This document shows positions 31,025 to 38,522 of a stretch of DNA of 64,000 nucleotides, one piece after another (position 1 is the stretch's first letter; the number at the start of each line of letters is the position of its first letter). The notes beneath the pieces were generated by a model. The model was not told where the DNA came from. It ran no database searches and saw only the letters and a program-made list of their open reading frames with translations. The stretch is from Actinomadura sp. WMMA1423 (lineage in GTDB: Bacteria; Actinomycetota; Actinomycetes; Streptosporangiales; Streptosporangiaceae): positions 5,208,001 through 5,272,000 of the forward strand of contig NZ_CP041244.1 of NCBI RefSeq assembly GCF_006547145.1. Reading direction: 5' to 3'. Made by a program: the position numbers and the translations under genes.

Positions 31025-31935
31025 CGGCCCCCCTTGACGTGCTTCGGGTTCGCCATGCCGGTGGTGAGCCCGGATCGGATGGTGGCTGCGGTCTGCCGTG
31101 GCCCGTCTTCGGCGGTGAGGCCGATCGCTTCGGCGGCGCGTTCGAGCGCGACGGTGACGGTGGTGGCGTCGAGGATCCCGGCGCCGACGAGGCGGCCGAG
31201 GCTGTAGGCGGTCGCGTTCAGTGAGTCGTTGCGGGTGCCGGGCGTCGCGCCGAGGAGGCGCTCGATGGACTTGCGCAGCGCGGCCGCGGCGTACGGGCCG
31301 CCCGCCTGAGGCATGGCCCCGTACGGTCCGGGCGTGTAGACGGGGCGGGGCGGGTCGAGGGTGTCTGCGATCCAGTCCGGGAGCGGCTGGACGGGCATGT
31401 CCCGGGTGATCTCGTAGGAGCTGTCCCCGACGACCGAGCCGGGCCCGACGACGTACCCGCCGTGGTTGCCCTTGCCCGGGCCCCGCGTGTCGATGCCGGG
31501 GGCGAGCCGCCCGGCGGAGTTGCCGAGCGGCCGCCCGGGCGGCGCCAGGTAGTACAGGTGGCACCCGCCGGACGAGGTCCGGACGGTGAGGGTGCGCGGC
31601 CACTGGACTTCGCGTTCCTCGCACAGGCGCTGAAAGGCTTCGATGCCGTCGGCGTCGGGGTGGTGCTGGTCGAGGTCGACCACGAGGAGGCCGGACGGCC
31701 TGCACGCTACGCCGATGTTGGGGTCGTCGTGCGGCCATCCGGCGGCGACCTCGTCGGGGTCGCTGCTGTTGCGGTCGGCCCACTCCCACCTCGGCCGGGG
31801 CGCCTTCTCGCCCTTACACAGCGGGCAGTCGGTCTTGCTGCCGGGGGTGTGCGGGTGCTGCGGAACGGGGGTCCCGCAGGGGAAGACGGCCAGGCCGAGG
31901 CGGGCCAGGGCGACGGCGTTCTCGCGGCGGCTCAT
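31021..31935 (-). CDS. bifunctional primase/polymerase (Prim-Pol)
   Basis: 304 residues from ATG 31935. The AEP active-site pattern is clear: LLVVDLDQHH (DxD, about residue 90), SSGGCHLYYLAP (SxH, about 130) and IDTRGPGKGNHGGYVVGPGS. An N-terminal cysteine pair (CPLCKGEK) may bind zinc. The C-terminal ~100 residues are helical, as in the PriCT-type region. It should prime and extend phage DNA. Translationally coupled on both sides to the DUF3987 protein and the helicase, forming a compact replication operon like RepPP-type AICE modules. Confidence 0.85.
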   Translation of the reverse strand: MSRRENAVALARLGLAVFPCGTPVPQHPHTPGSKTDCPLCKGEKAPRPRWEWADRNSSDPDEVAAGWPHDDPNIGVACRPSGLLVVDLDQHHPDADGIEAFQRLCEEREVQWPRTLTVRTSSGGCHLYYLAPPGRPLGNSAGRLAPGIDTRGPGKGNHGGYVVGPGSVVGDSSYEITRDMPVQPLPDWIADTLDPPRPVYTPGPYGAMPQAGGPYAAAALRKSIERLLGATPGTRNDSLNATAYSLGRLVGAGILDATTVTVALERAAEAIGLTAEDGPRQTAATIRSGLTTGMANPKHVKGGR

Positions 31936-33602
31936 CGGGCGCCGGCCAGGAGGCGGCGCACGGTCGGCGCGGCGAACGTGAGCGCCATCAGGTCGGATGC
32001 CTCGCCCTTGGTGCGCACCTGGGAGATGTCGGCGCGGGCGTTGCGGAGGGCGCGCAGCTGCGCGTCGCTGGGCGGCTGGTCGCGCCAGCGGGCGTCCGAG
32101 CGGGACAGGACACCGCCGCCGGACCGGGCGACCTCCTCGCCGACGCCGAACGCCAGGGACCCGTTCAGGCCGTCGTAGGTGCGGGAGGGCTGCCGTCCCC
32201 GGCGGTGCTCGTACACCTGCCACCGGTCGTCCGCCGGGTCTCCGGTGGGGACGAGGTAGACGGTGATGTCCTTGCCTGCGGGGAGGACGTGGGCGTCGCC
32301 GAGCTGGAGCCAGCGGAGGTTGGATCGGCGGAACAGGTCGACGAACTCGGCCTTCATCTGGCGCACGACGGCGCGACGGCGCTCGACGGCGGCGTTCTCC
32401 TCCTCGATCTCCTCGACGGCTTCGGTGAGGCTCTTGCCGTCGTCGACGCTGCCGGGCGGCAGGCCTGCGAGGTCGGCGAGGGTGGCCAGGCCTGCGGCCG
32501 AGGCCCCGGCGAGGTCCAGGACGAGCGCGTCGGTCTTGCCCGAGGGCGGGTGCGGGCGGAGCGCACGGCCGACCATCTGAGTGAACAGACCGGTGCTCTT
32601 GGTCGGGCGGAGCATCAGCACGCACGAGACGGCGGGCTCGTCGAACCCTTCGGTCAGCACCATGCAGTTCGTGACGACCTGCGTCTCGCCGGTGTGGAGC
32701 CGGGCGAGGATCGCCCTGCGCTGAGCCCGGGGGATGGATCCGTCGAGGTGCTCGGCGACGATCCCGCGGCTGTTCAGCTCAGCCGCGAGCGCCTGCGACG
32801 TCGCGACCGTGGGCGTGAAGGCGACGCCGCGGCGGTCTCCGGCGTACTTGGCGTAGGCCAGGGCGGCGGCGGGGATCGCTTCGCTGTCCTCGATCGCCGC
32901 GCCGAGGTCGCCGTCGGAGTAGTCGCCGCCGCGCACCTTCACCTTGTCGAGGTCGACGTCGGAGGTGACCGACAGGGCGCGGACGTCGACGAGGTACCCC
33001 TCGGCGATCATCTGGAGGATGCCGCGCTGGTGGACGATGTCCTGCCAGACGTGACCGAGGCCGATCCCGTCGGAGCGGCCGGCGGTCGCGGTGAAGCCGA
33101 CGGTGAGCGGTCCGCCGTCGGTGAAGGACCCGACGCCGTTGAGGACGTCCCGGTAGATGCGGGCGGGGGCGTGGTGGGCCTCGTCCACGACGACGGTGGT
33201 GAAGTCGGCCGTGAGCTGTTCGAGCCTGTGAGGGAGGCACAGGGTCTGAACGGATCCGACGACGACCTGGGCGTTCACGTCGTTATCGCTGGCGCGGACG
33301 ATTCCGATGGCGAGGCCGGGTGCTACCTGCCCGATCTTGTCGGCGGCCTGTGATATCAGCTCGTCCCGGTGTGCGAGGACGAGGGCGCGGCCGCCGCGCT
33401 GGTCGATCATGTCGGCGAACGTGATGGTCTTCCCGGCGCCGGTCGGCAGGACGACGAGCGGGCGCTGGACGCCCCGGGCGGCGGCGGCCTGGACGGCTTC
33501 GATCGCGGCGGTCTGGTAGGGCCGGAGCGGGATCCGGCGGGCTTTCGGGGATGCGTCGGAGCGCCCTCCGCCGTTGTGGCGGAGGGCCGTGTCGTTGGCC
33601 AT
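31932..33602 (-). CDS. SF2 DEAH-box helicase
   Basis: 556 residues from ATG 33602. Visible motifs: RPYQTAAIEAV (Q-like), VLPTGAGKTITFADMI (I), LVLAHRDELISQA (Ia), VVVDEAHHAPA (II), LTVGFTATAGRSDG (III), VVTNCMVLTEGFDEPAVSC (V) and FTQMVGRALRPHPPSG (VI). This is the RecQ/RecG-distant Type III-restriction-like SF2 group often found in actinophage replication modules. It should unwind duplex DNA at the phage origin. The C-terminal ~170 residues are a unique, charged tail. Confidence 0.85.
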   Translation of the reverse strand: MANDTALRHNGGGRSDASPKARRIPLRPYQTAAIEAVQAAAARGVQRPLVVLPTGAGKTITFADMIDQRGGRALVLAHRDELISQAADKIGQVAPGLAIGIVRASDNDVNAQVVVGSVQTLCLPHRLEQLTADFTTVVVDEAHHAPARIYRDVLNGVGSFTDGGPLTVGFTATAGRSDGIGLGHVWQDIVHQRGILQMIAEGYLVDVRALSVTSDVDLDKVKVRGGDYSDGDLGAAIEDSEAIPAAALAYAKYAGDRRGVAFTPTVATSQALAAELNSRGIVAEHLDGSIPRAQRRAILARLHTGETQVVTNCMVLTEGFDEPAVSCVLMLRPTKSTGLFTQMVGRALRPHPPSGKTDALVLDLAGASAAGLATLADLAGLPPGSVDDGKSLTEAVEEIEEENAAVERRRAVVRQMKAEFVDLFRRSNLRWLQLGDAHVLPAGKDITVYLVPTGDPADDRWQVYEHRRGRQPSRTYDGLNGSLAFGVGEEVARSGGGVLSRSDARWRDQPPSDAQLRALRNARADISQVRTKGEASDLMALTFAAPTVRRLLAGAR

Positions 33603-33976
33603 CAGTCGCGGCCGTCCCCGGCGGCGCGGCGGAGACGCTGAGGCGGTCGGGCGCGCAGCGGCGTGACGGCCGGGGCGCCGGACTCTCCAGCTGGCGTCTT
33701 CACCTTGCGGCGGCGGCGCGGCTCGGCCGGGCGCTTCTCTGCGCCGGGCGTCACCTCGTACTGCTGGATGATCGCGCGGACGTGTTCGATGGTCCAGCGG
33801 TACGAGCCGCCGAACATCACGAACGGGATCTCTCGGCGCCGCGCCTTCTCCTTGACTGTGCTCGCCTTGCTCTTCAGCAGAGCAGCGACCTCGTCAGCGT
33901 CAAGGAGTTCGAGGGTGGCCAGGGTGGATTCGTCGGACCGTCCGGTCGTCTGGACGGCGATCTGTGCGGCGCGCAC
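33602..33976 (-). CDS. excisionase/MerR-type DNA-binding protein
   Basis: 124 residues from GTG 33976. Residues ~22-70 form a winged helix-turn-helix of the excisionase/helix_turn_helix_17 type (LELLDADEVAALLKSKASTV, ARRREIPFVMFGGSYRWTIE). The C-terminal ~50 residues are very basic (AEPRRRRKVKTPAG). It probably bends DNA at attachment sites or regulates early promoters. Coupled to the helicase; paired with a second, shorter HTH gene upstream. Confidence 0.7.
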   Translation of the reverse strand: MRAAQIAVQTTGRSDESTLATLELLDADEVAALLKSKASTVKEKARRREIPFVMFGGSYRWTIEHVRAIIQQYEVTPGAEKRPAEPRRRRKVKTPAGESGAPAVTPLRARPPQRLRRAAGDGRD

Positions 33977-33978
33977 GT

Positions 33979-34200
33979 CTACTCGCCGCCGTTCGTCGAA
34001 CCGCGCAGTGAGTGGATGTAGGCGAGGAGCGCTTCGCGAGGCACTCGCCGGGATCGCTCCCCGACGACGATGGACTCGATGACGCCCTTGGCGACGAGGT
34101 CAGCAGCAGTCGACTTGGCGACACGGAGTTCGCGGGCGGTCTCTGGGATCGTGAGCAGGGTCGGCAATTCGGGCGTGACCGCGATGACCTCGACGTTCAC
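33979..34200 (-). CDS. excisionase-family HTH protein
   Basis: 73 residues from GTG 34200. The pattern LLTIPETARELRVAKSTAAD, LVAKGVIESIVVGERSRRVP, REALLAYIHSLRG is a complete Xis/AlpA-like winged helix (helix_turn_helix_17). It is the first gene of the minus-strand early operon, divergent from the repressor-integrase pair, the usual place for a recombination directionality factor. The frame continues upstream, but GTG 34200 best fits the family length. Confidence 0.72.
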   Translation of the reverse strand: MNVEVIAVTPELPTLLTIPETARELRVAKSTAADLVAKGVIESIVVGERSRRVPREALLAYIHSLRGSTNGGE

Positions 34201-34943
34201 GGCCCCACCAGCGATGACGGGGATGAGGCTGCCGTCCGAGAAGGCGTGACAGAGGCGCCCTTGGTGGTGGGTGGTGCCGAGGTGGCAAGGATCACCGTCT
34301 GCGGGGCGAGACTTTGCCCTCTGTTCCATGCAGAACGGTTCCCGCACGCGAAAATGCGTACTAAGGTTGCGCATCGCTGCTCCGATATCGAGGCTGTCCA
34401 GGCCGGTGCGGATGTGGCGATGGGCCTGAGGGCGCCCGGTGCTCGTAACACCGGGCTGTTGCCTTCAGGCCCTTTTAAGTTGTCGGGGTCGGTCACCGCC
34501 GGTCCCCATGGGATCGCAGCGGATCACCTGCCCGTCGAAACGTACAGCCCTGCGGAACCGTTCGCAAGCGGAGTGCCCGCCGACCCGCAAGCATGTTCGC
34601 ACAAGCACTTGCACAAGCTACATGCGACGGCGAGTAACCTCTGCCCTAGCACACCGCGAACCGCTCTATACCGGACATCGCGTGAAGTAGTCCAGCTTCG
34701 AGAAGTTGCCATAGCTGGCACGAATACTCAGATTTCCGGCTCCGTGCACGAGGCCAGCAAGCCTCTTGCGTGACGTGCGTCATACCTGTGGATAACTACA
34801 GAACGTCGTGACAGGTCAGTCCACAAAAGACCGCATCGGTTCGCACCGGGGTACGGAAGTAGTTGCGTGCGCGCAAGTCCCCTGCATACATTGGGTGCGC
34901 GTTACTTCCCCGACGCAACCCGAACCAAGGAAGGCCCCCCGCG
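34201..34943. promoter_or_regulatory. prophage divergent control region
   Basis: 743 bp between the Xis-like gene (-) and the repressor (+). It holds repeated GCAAGC/GCACAAGC words (34560-34620), a perfect DnaA-type box TGTGGATAA at 34787-34795, and a possible promoter TTGCGT (34766-34771) with TGGATA (34789-34794) at 17-bp spacing. A short inverted repeat TTGCG/CGCAA near 34863-34876 lies inside a wider GGAAGTA...TACTTCC pair (34855-34909). These are likely repressor operators and the lysogeny promoter. No protein-coding gene is convincing here. Confidence 0.5.
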
Positions 34944-35684
34944 ATGCGGGACGATCCGCACCCCAACTCAGGACAACCTTCGTTTGCGCGCTGGCTTGCA
35001 GACATGTCTCGCGCGCTCGGCTACGCACGCGAAGCCGACCTCGCTCGCGCTCTCGATCTCCCACAGAGCACCGTCTCGCGCTGGAGGAAGGGTTCACGCC
35101 CAAGCGTCGAACACCTGGTTCGCGTCAGCCAGCTCTTGAAGACGCAACTAGAGCCCCTACTTGTACTGGCCGGCCACGTCGACCCGGCGGTCGGCGCGAA
35201 CATACGTTCCACTCCGCCAGAGCCTCCGGAGCACAGGACTGAGACTGTCCGCCGCATCGAAGAGGCAGACCTTTCAGAAGACATGAAGGAGACACTCCGC
35301 AGGTACTGGGACCGCAGGCTGATCGAAGAGCGCGCGAGGGTCTACCGGTTCATCGACCAGTTCAGCGACGCGATCGAACCCTCCATGGAGGAGATGAAGT
35401 CTTGGCTGGCGAGAGCGTACGAGACCGACCTCCCAGCGCACGTGACCAGTACCTTCCTGGACTTGCTAAGCATGCACGTCGACCATCTCAACGCGCAGGC
35501 CGCTAAGGATGAGGACTACGCAACGTTGCAGCAGACCGCCAGACGTGACTGGTATCGACAGGTCCAGATGGTTGGAGAACTCTACGAACGGAGCATGACG
35601 CCTGACGAGATCGGCGATTTGATCGGCGAGACCAGTGAGGCGGTTGTCGAGATGATCCATGAAGCCCAGGCGCGGAGACCCTGA
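34944..35684 (+). CDS. XRE-family phage repressor
   Basis: 246 residues from ATG 34944, with AAGGAAGG upstream. Residues ~10-70 hold a Cro/CI helix-turn-helix (LADMSRALGYAREADLARAL, LPQSTVSRWRKGSRPS). The remainder is helical and acidic (RRIEEADLSEDMKETLRRYW, IDQFSDAIEPSMEEMKSWLA), without a LexA-type protease motif, so induction by autocleavage is not expected. Its TGA overlaps the integrase ATG (TGATG), tying immunity and integration to one mRNA. GC content here is visibly lower than in the structural genes. Confidence 0.75.
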   Translation: MRDDPHPNSGQPSFARWLADMSRALGYAREADLARALDLPQSTVSRWRKGSRPSVEHLVRVSQLLKTQLEPLLVLAGHVDPAVGANIRSTPPEPPEHRTETVRRIEEADLSEDMKETLRRYWDRRLIEERARVYRFIDQFSDAIEPSMEEMKSWLARAYETDLPAHVTSTFLDLLSMHVDHLNAQAAKDEDYATLQQTARRDWYRQVQMVGELYERSMTPDEIGDLIGETSEAVVEMIHEAQARRP

Positions 35685-37294
35685 TGGGCTACGCCGAGAA
35701 GCGCAAGGACAAGTACGGCGAGTACTACCGGGGGCGCTTCAAGAAGCCTGACGGGCGTTACGGCACCGTCGCCGATACGGCCGGAGGCACTCGCCGGTTC
35801 GACACCAAGCGCGCGGCGGTGAAGGCCGCCAACGACGAAGAGGCCAAGATCCGGGCAAAGAAGTGGAAGGACCCGGCCGCCGGCCAGACCACGTTCGGCG
35901 AGTACGCCTCGCAGTGGTACGCCGCGCAGGACCTCGCCGCCTCCACCATGGCGAACTACCGCCGCCGCCTGGAGCAACACCTGCTCCCCACCTTTGAGGA
36001 CATGGCGCTCGGCGACATCCTTCCCACAACTGTGGATACGTGGGAGCGCGCCGAGCGGGAGGCCGGCTACGAGGAGGGCTCCATCCGCTCCTGGCGGATG
36101 CTGCTGCACACGATCCTCGCCGACGCGGTCACGGCCGGGCTGATCGACCACAACCCCGTCACCCGCAAACGCAACCGCGGCAAGCGGGCTGGCCGTTCGA
36201 TGAACCGCGCTCCCGAGAAGGTCATCACCAACCCGCTCGGCGCCCTGCTGATCGCCGAGCGGGCCGCGCTGCTGTCGGGCCGCGACGACGAGTTCGTCAT
36301 GCTCACCACGAAGTACTGGACGGGCATGCGGTGGGGCGAGATCACCGGCCTGGAAACCCAGTACGCGCGGCGCAACGCGATCCGCGTCGAGTGGCAGCTC
36401 TGCGAGATCGACGGCGGCCAGCTCGTCCGCTGCCCGCCCAAGGACGACTCATACAGGGACGTCGACCTCCCGGCGTTCCTGTCGACGCTGATCGCCGACC
36501 ACATCTCCCGGACGGCCCCGCAGCCTTGCGGGTGCCACGGCCAGACCTATGTGTTCCGGGGCCAGGGCGAGCGGGCGCGCACCGTTAGGAAGGCCTCGAT
36601 CGCGGACGTGGCGAGGCAGGCCGGGGTGTCGGTCGGCACCGTCTCCAACGTCTTGAACCATCCGGATCGTGTCGTCGAGACCAAGCGGGCGGCCGTCGAG
36701 GAGGCGGCCGCCTCGCTGGGGTTCCGCCCCGGCGGCGGCCCGGTGCGCGGCGGTCACTGGCGGCGGAGCGGGTTCAGCGCGTGGGTGTTCACTCCGGCCG
36801 TCTCCGGATGGTTCCCCTCCAAGGGCGAGCTTCAGCCCGCGCATCCGGTGCCGCTGGCGGCGGAACCGTTTCCCGGCCGTCCGCTCCGCGGACGCGGCGC
36901 CCAGGAGCGCGCGACCGCGAGCTGGGTACCGATCGCGCGGGGCCTGACGCCGCACGGGCTGAAGCACTCGGCGAAGACGCTCATGGCCGAGCTGAGGACG
37001 CCGGAGGTGCTGAGCCATGAGCGGCTCGGCCACGAGATGGGTGGGATCGGTGCGGTCTACAGCCACGTGACGCCCGCGATGCGGGCGGAGTTGTGCGAGC
37101 AACTCACAGCCCTGTGGACAGAAGCTGTGGATATCCGCCGTTCGATGTCTCCGGGGTCGCCGGTGGCGGTGCTGGACGGGATCCTGCGGGCAAAGAAGAA
37201 GGGAGACGATCCCATGATCGTCTCCCCAGATTCTCCCCGGGGCCGGGTTCTCCCGGCTCACCTTCGTTCAAGAGAGGGCCAGTATGTACGCTGA
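35684..37294 (+). CDS. tyrosine integrase with embedded LacI-type HTH
   Basis: 536 residues from ATG 35684. An AP2/arm-type N-terminus (KRKDKYGEYYRGRFKKPDG), a core-binding SAM-like domain (TFGEYASQWYAAQDLAASTM) and a catalytic domain are visible: first Arg in TGMRWGEITG (near 215), HGLKHS (near 423, Lys where Arg is usual), LGHE and Tyr in AVYSHVT (near 459). Between residues ~303 and 350 lies a LacI-family HTH (ASIADVARQAGVSVGTVSNV, LNHPDRVVETKRAAVEEAAA), lengthening the usual gap before HxxR to ~130 residues. It should recombine attP with the tRNA-Ile 3' end 17 bp downstream. Confidence 0.85.
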   Translation: MGYAEKRKDKYGEYYRGRFKKPDGRYGTVADTAGGTRRFDTKRAAVKAANDEEAKIRAKKWKDPAAGQTTFGEYASQWYAAQDLAASTMANYRRRLEQHLLPTFEDMALGDILPTTVDTWERAEREAGYEEGSIRSWRMLLHTILADAVTAGLIDHNPVTRKRNRGKRAGRSMNRAPEKVITNPLGALLIAERAALLSGRDDEFVMLTTKYWTGMRWGEITGLETQYARRNAIRVEWQLCEIDGGQLVRCPPKDDSYRDVDLPAFLSTLIADHISRTAPQPCGCHGQTYVFRGQGERARTVRKASIADVARQAGVSVGTVSNVLNHPDRVVETKRAAVEEAAASLGFRPGGGPVRGGHWRRSGFSAWVFTPAVSGWFPSKGELQPAHPVPLAAEPFPGRPLRGRGAQERATASWVPIARGLTPHGLKHSAKTLMAELRTPEVLSHERLGHEMGGIGAVYSHVTPAMRAELCEQLTALWTEAVDIRRSMSPGSPVAVLDGILRAKKKGDDPMIVSPDSPRGRVLPAHLRSREGQYVR

Positions 37295-37310
37295 CCTCGT
37301 ACGTTCCGGG

Positions 37311-37355
37311 TGGGCCTAGGAGGACTTGAACCTCCGGCCTCATCCTTATCAGGGA
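37311..37355. other. probable prophage attachment site (att) in tRNA-Ile 3' half
   Basis: Integrase ends 16 bp from the tRNA 3' end and the tRNA is intact, as when a phage replaces the 3' half by an identical copy. The exact core cannot be delimited because the second copy lies outside the window or was not found in it. Confidence 0.5.
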
Positions 37356-37384
37356 TGCGCTCTAACCGACTGAGCTATAGGCCC
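37311..37384 (-). tRNA. tRNA-Ile(GAT)
   Basis: On the minus strand: acceptor GGGCCTA/TAGGCCC, D-arm AGCTCAGTCGGTTAGAGC, anticodon arm GCATCCCTGATAAGGATGA with anticodon GAT, T-arm CGGAGGTTCAAGTCCTCC, discriminator A. 74 nt; CCA is not encoded. All stems pair. Its 3' end faces the integrase. Confidence 0.95.
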
Positions 37385-37475
37385 GGAATGTGCCGCCGCC
37401 CCTGGCGGCGCAACGAGAGGTTACCCCATCTGGGCTGGCAACCGGAAATCGATTGCCGGGCGGCGGCGGGTGGGG

Positions 37476-38480
37476 TTACTCGGCCTCCTTGAGGGTCACC
37501 TCGACGCCGCCCACGAGGTCGGCGGCGAGGTTGTAGATGACGGAGCCGACCGTCGAGAGGGCGGTGATGAGGAGGACGTTCAGGGCGCCGACGAGGACGG
37601 TGTAGCCGAAGACGCGGACGAAGGAGAACCAGCTTCCGGCGTCGACGCTGCCCGTGGTCTCGCCCTGTTCCTTGGTGAGGCTGTTGACGGTGTCGCTGAT
37701 CGCGTCGAAGACGCCGAGACCGGACAGGATCACGTACAGGACGATGACGGCGACCAGCAGCACCACGAAGCAGACCAGCGACATGACGAAGCTGAACTTC
37801 ATCACCGACCAGGGTTCGAGCCTGGCGAGCTGGAGCTGGGCCTTGCGGGCGGGCTTGCCGGGAGCGGGCTTGGACGCGGAGTTGGCCGGGGCCACCGAGG
37901 TGGACGGCCGGTCCTTGAGGACGGTGCCGGCGAAGCCTCGGCCGCCCGAGCCCGACGACCCGGACGAGGAGTTGCCGGACGGACCGCCCGATGATGAATT
38001 GAACGCGTTGCCGGGCCTGTCCGTACGTCCTGTCGAGACCGAACCGGACGGCTCGGCGGGTTTGGCCCAGCCCGCCGGGCCGGCGCCACCCGCGGAGCCG
38101 GAGGCAGCGCTCTCCGTGCCGCCGACCGGCGGGGCGGGCGGGGCCGGCGCCGCGGGCTTGGGCGGTTCGGCGGTGTCCTTGACCGGGGCGATCTCAGGCG
38201 TGTCGGCCGCCCTGGCCGGCGCGTCGTCGATCTGGGCGAGGTCGGACCGCGTCTCGTCCGCGCTCTTGCCGGTGGGGTCCGTCGCGCCGGACTCGATGTC
38301 GACGGTCGTCTCGTCGCGTCCGGACTTGGCGGACGCGGCGGCCACCGTCTTGCCCGGCTTCGCACCGGACTTGCCGGTGGGCTTGGCGGGGCCGGACTTG
38401 GCGCCGGGTTTCCGGTCACCGCCCTTGCCGGTGCCGGCGGTGCCGGGCCCGTCGTTGTCCTGGCCGGGCTCGGTGCTCAC
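37476..38480 (-). CDS. DUF3566 membrane protein
   Basis: 334 residues from GTG 38480 with AGGAGG upstream. The first ~210 residues are disordered, rich in Lys/Gly/Pro/Ala. The C-terminal DUF3566 domain has two membrane helices (FVMSLVCFVVLLVAVIVLYV and VLVGALNVLLITALSTVGSV) and the family segment ARLEPWSVMKFSF. DUF3566 genes lie just after gyrA in many actinobacteria (Mycobacterium CwsA-region neighbours) and are suspected to act at the cell envelope or divisome. It is the last gene of the gyrBA transcription unit before tRNA-Ile. Confidence 0.82.
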   Translation of the reverse strand: MSTEPGQDNDGPGTAGTGKGGDRKPGAKSGPAKPTGKSGAKPGKTVAAASAKSGRDETTVDIESGATDPTGKSADETRSDLAQIDDAPARAADTPEIAPVKDTAEPPKPAAPAPPAPPVGGTESAASGSAGGAGPAGWAKPAEPSGSVSTGRTDRPGNAFNSSSGGPSGNSSSGSSGSGGRGFAGTVLKDRPSTSVAPANSASKPAPGKPARKAQLQLARLEPWSVMKFSFVMSLVCFVVLLVAVIVLYVILSGLGVFDAISDTVNSLTKEQGETTGSVDAGSWFSFVRVFGYTVLVGALNVLLITALSTVGSVIYNLAADLVGGVEVTLKEAE

Positions 38481-38522
38481 GTGTCCTCCTGGCCTAGCGA
38501 CTCGGTGACGATGCAGGATACG

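Noticed and set aside
34012..34773. 253-codon plus-strand frame through the prophage control region
   Set aside because: Overlaps the Xis-like gene in antisense, lacks a start signal and runs through operator-like repeats.
30000..37300. CRISPR array or restriction-modification/toxin-antitoxin defence island
   Set aside because: No regularly spaced direct repeats with unique spacers and no methylase, restriction or toxin motifs were seen; the iteron-like repeats are too short and irregular for CRISPR.
1..37300. Insertion sequences or transposases
   Set aside because: No DDE or serine transposase motif and no terminal inverted repeats with target duplications were recognised.
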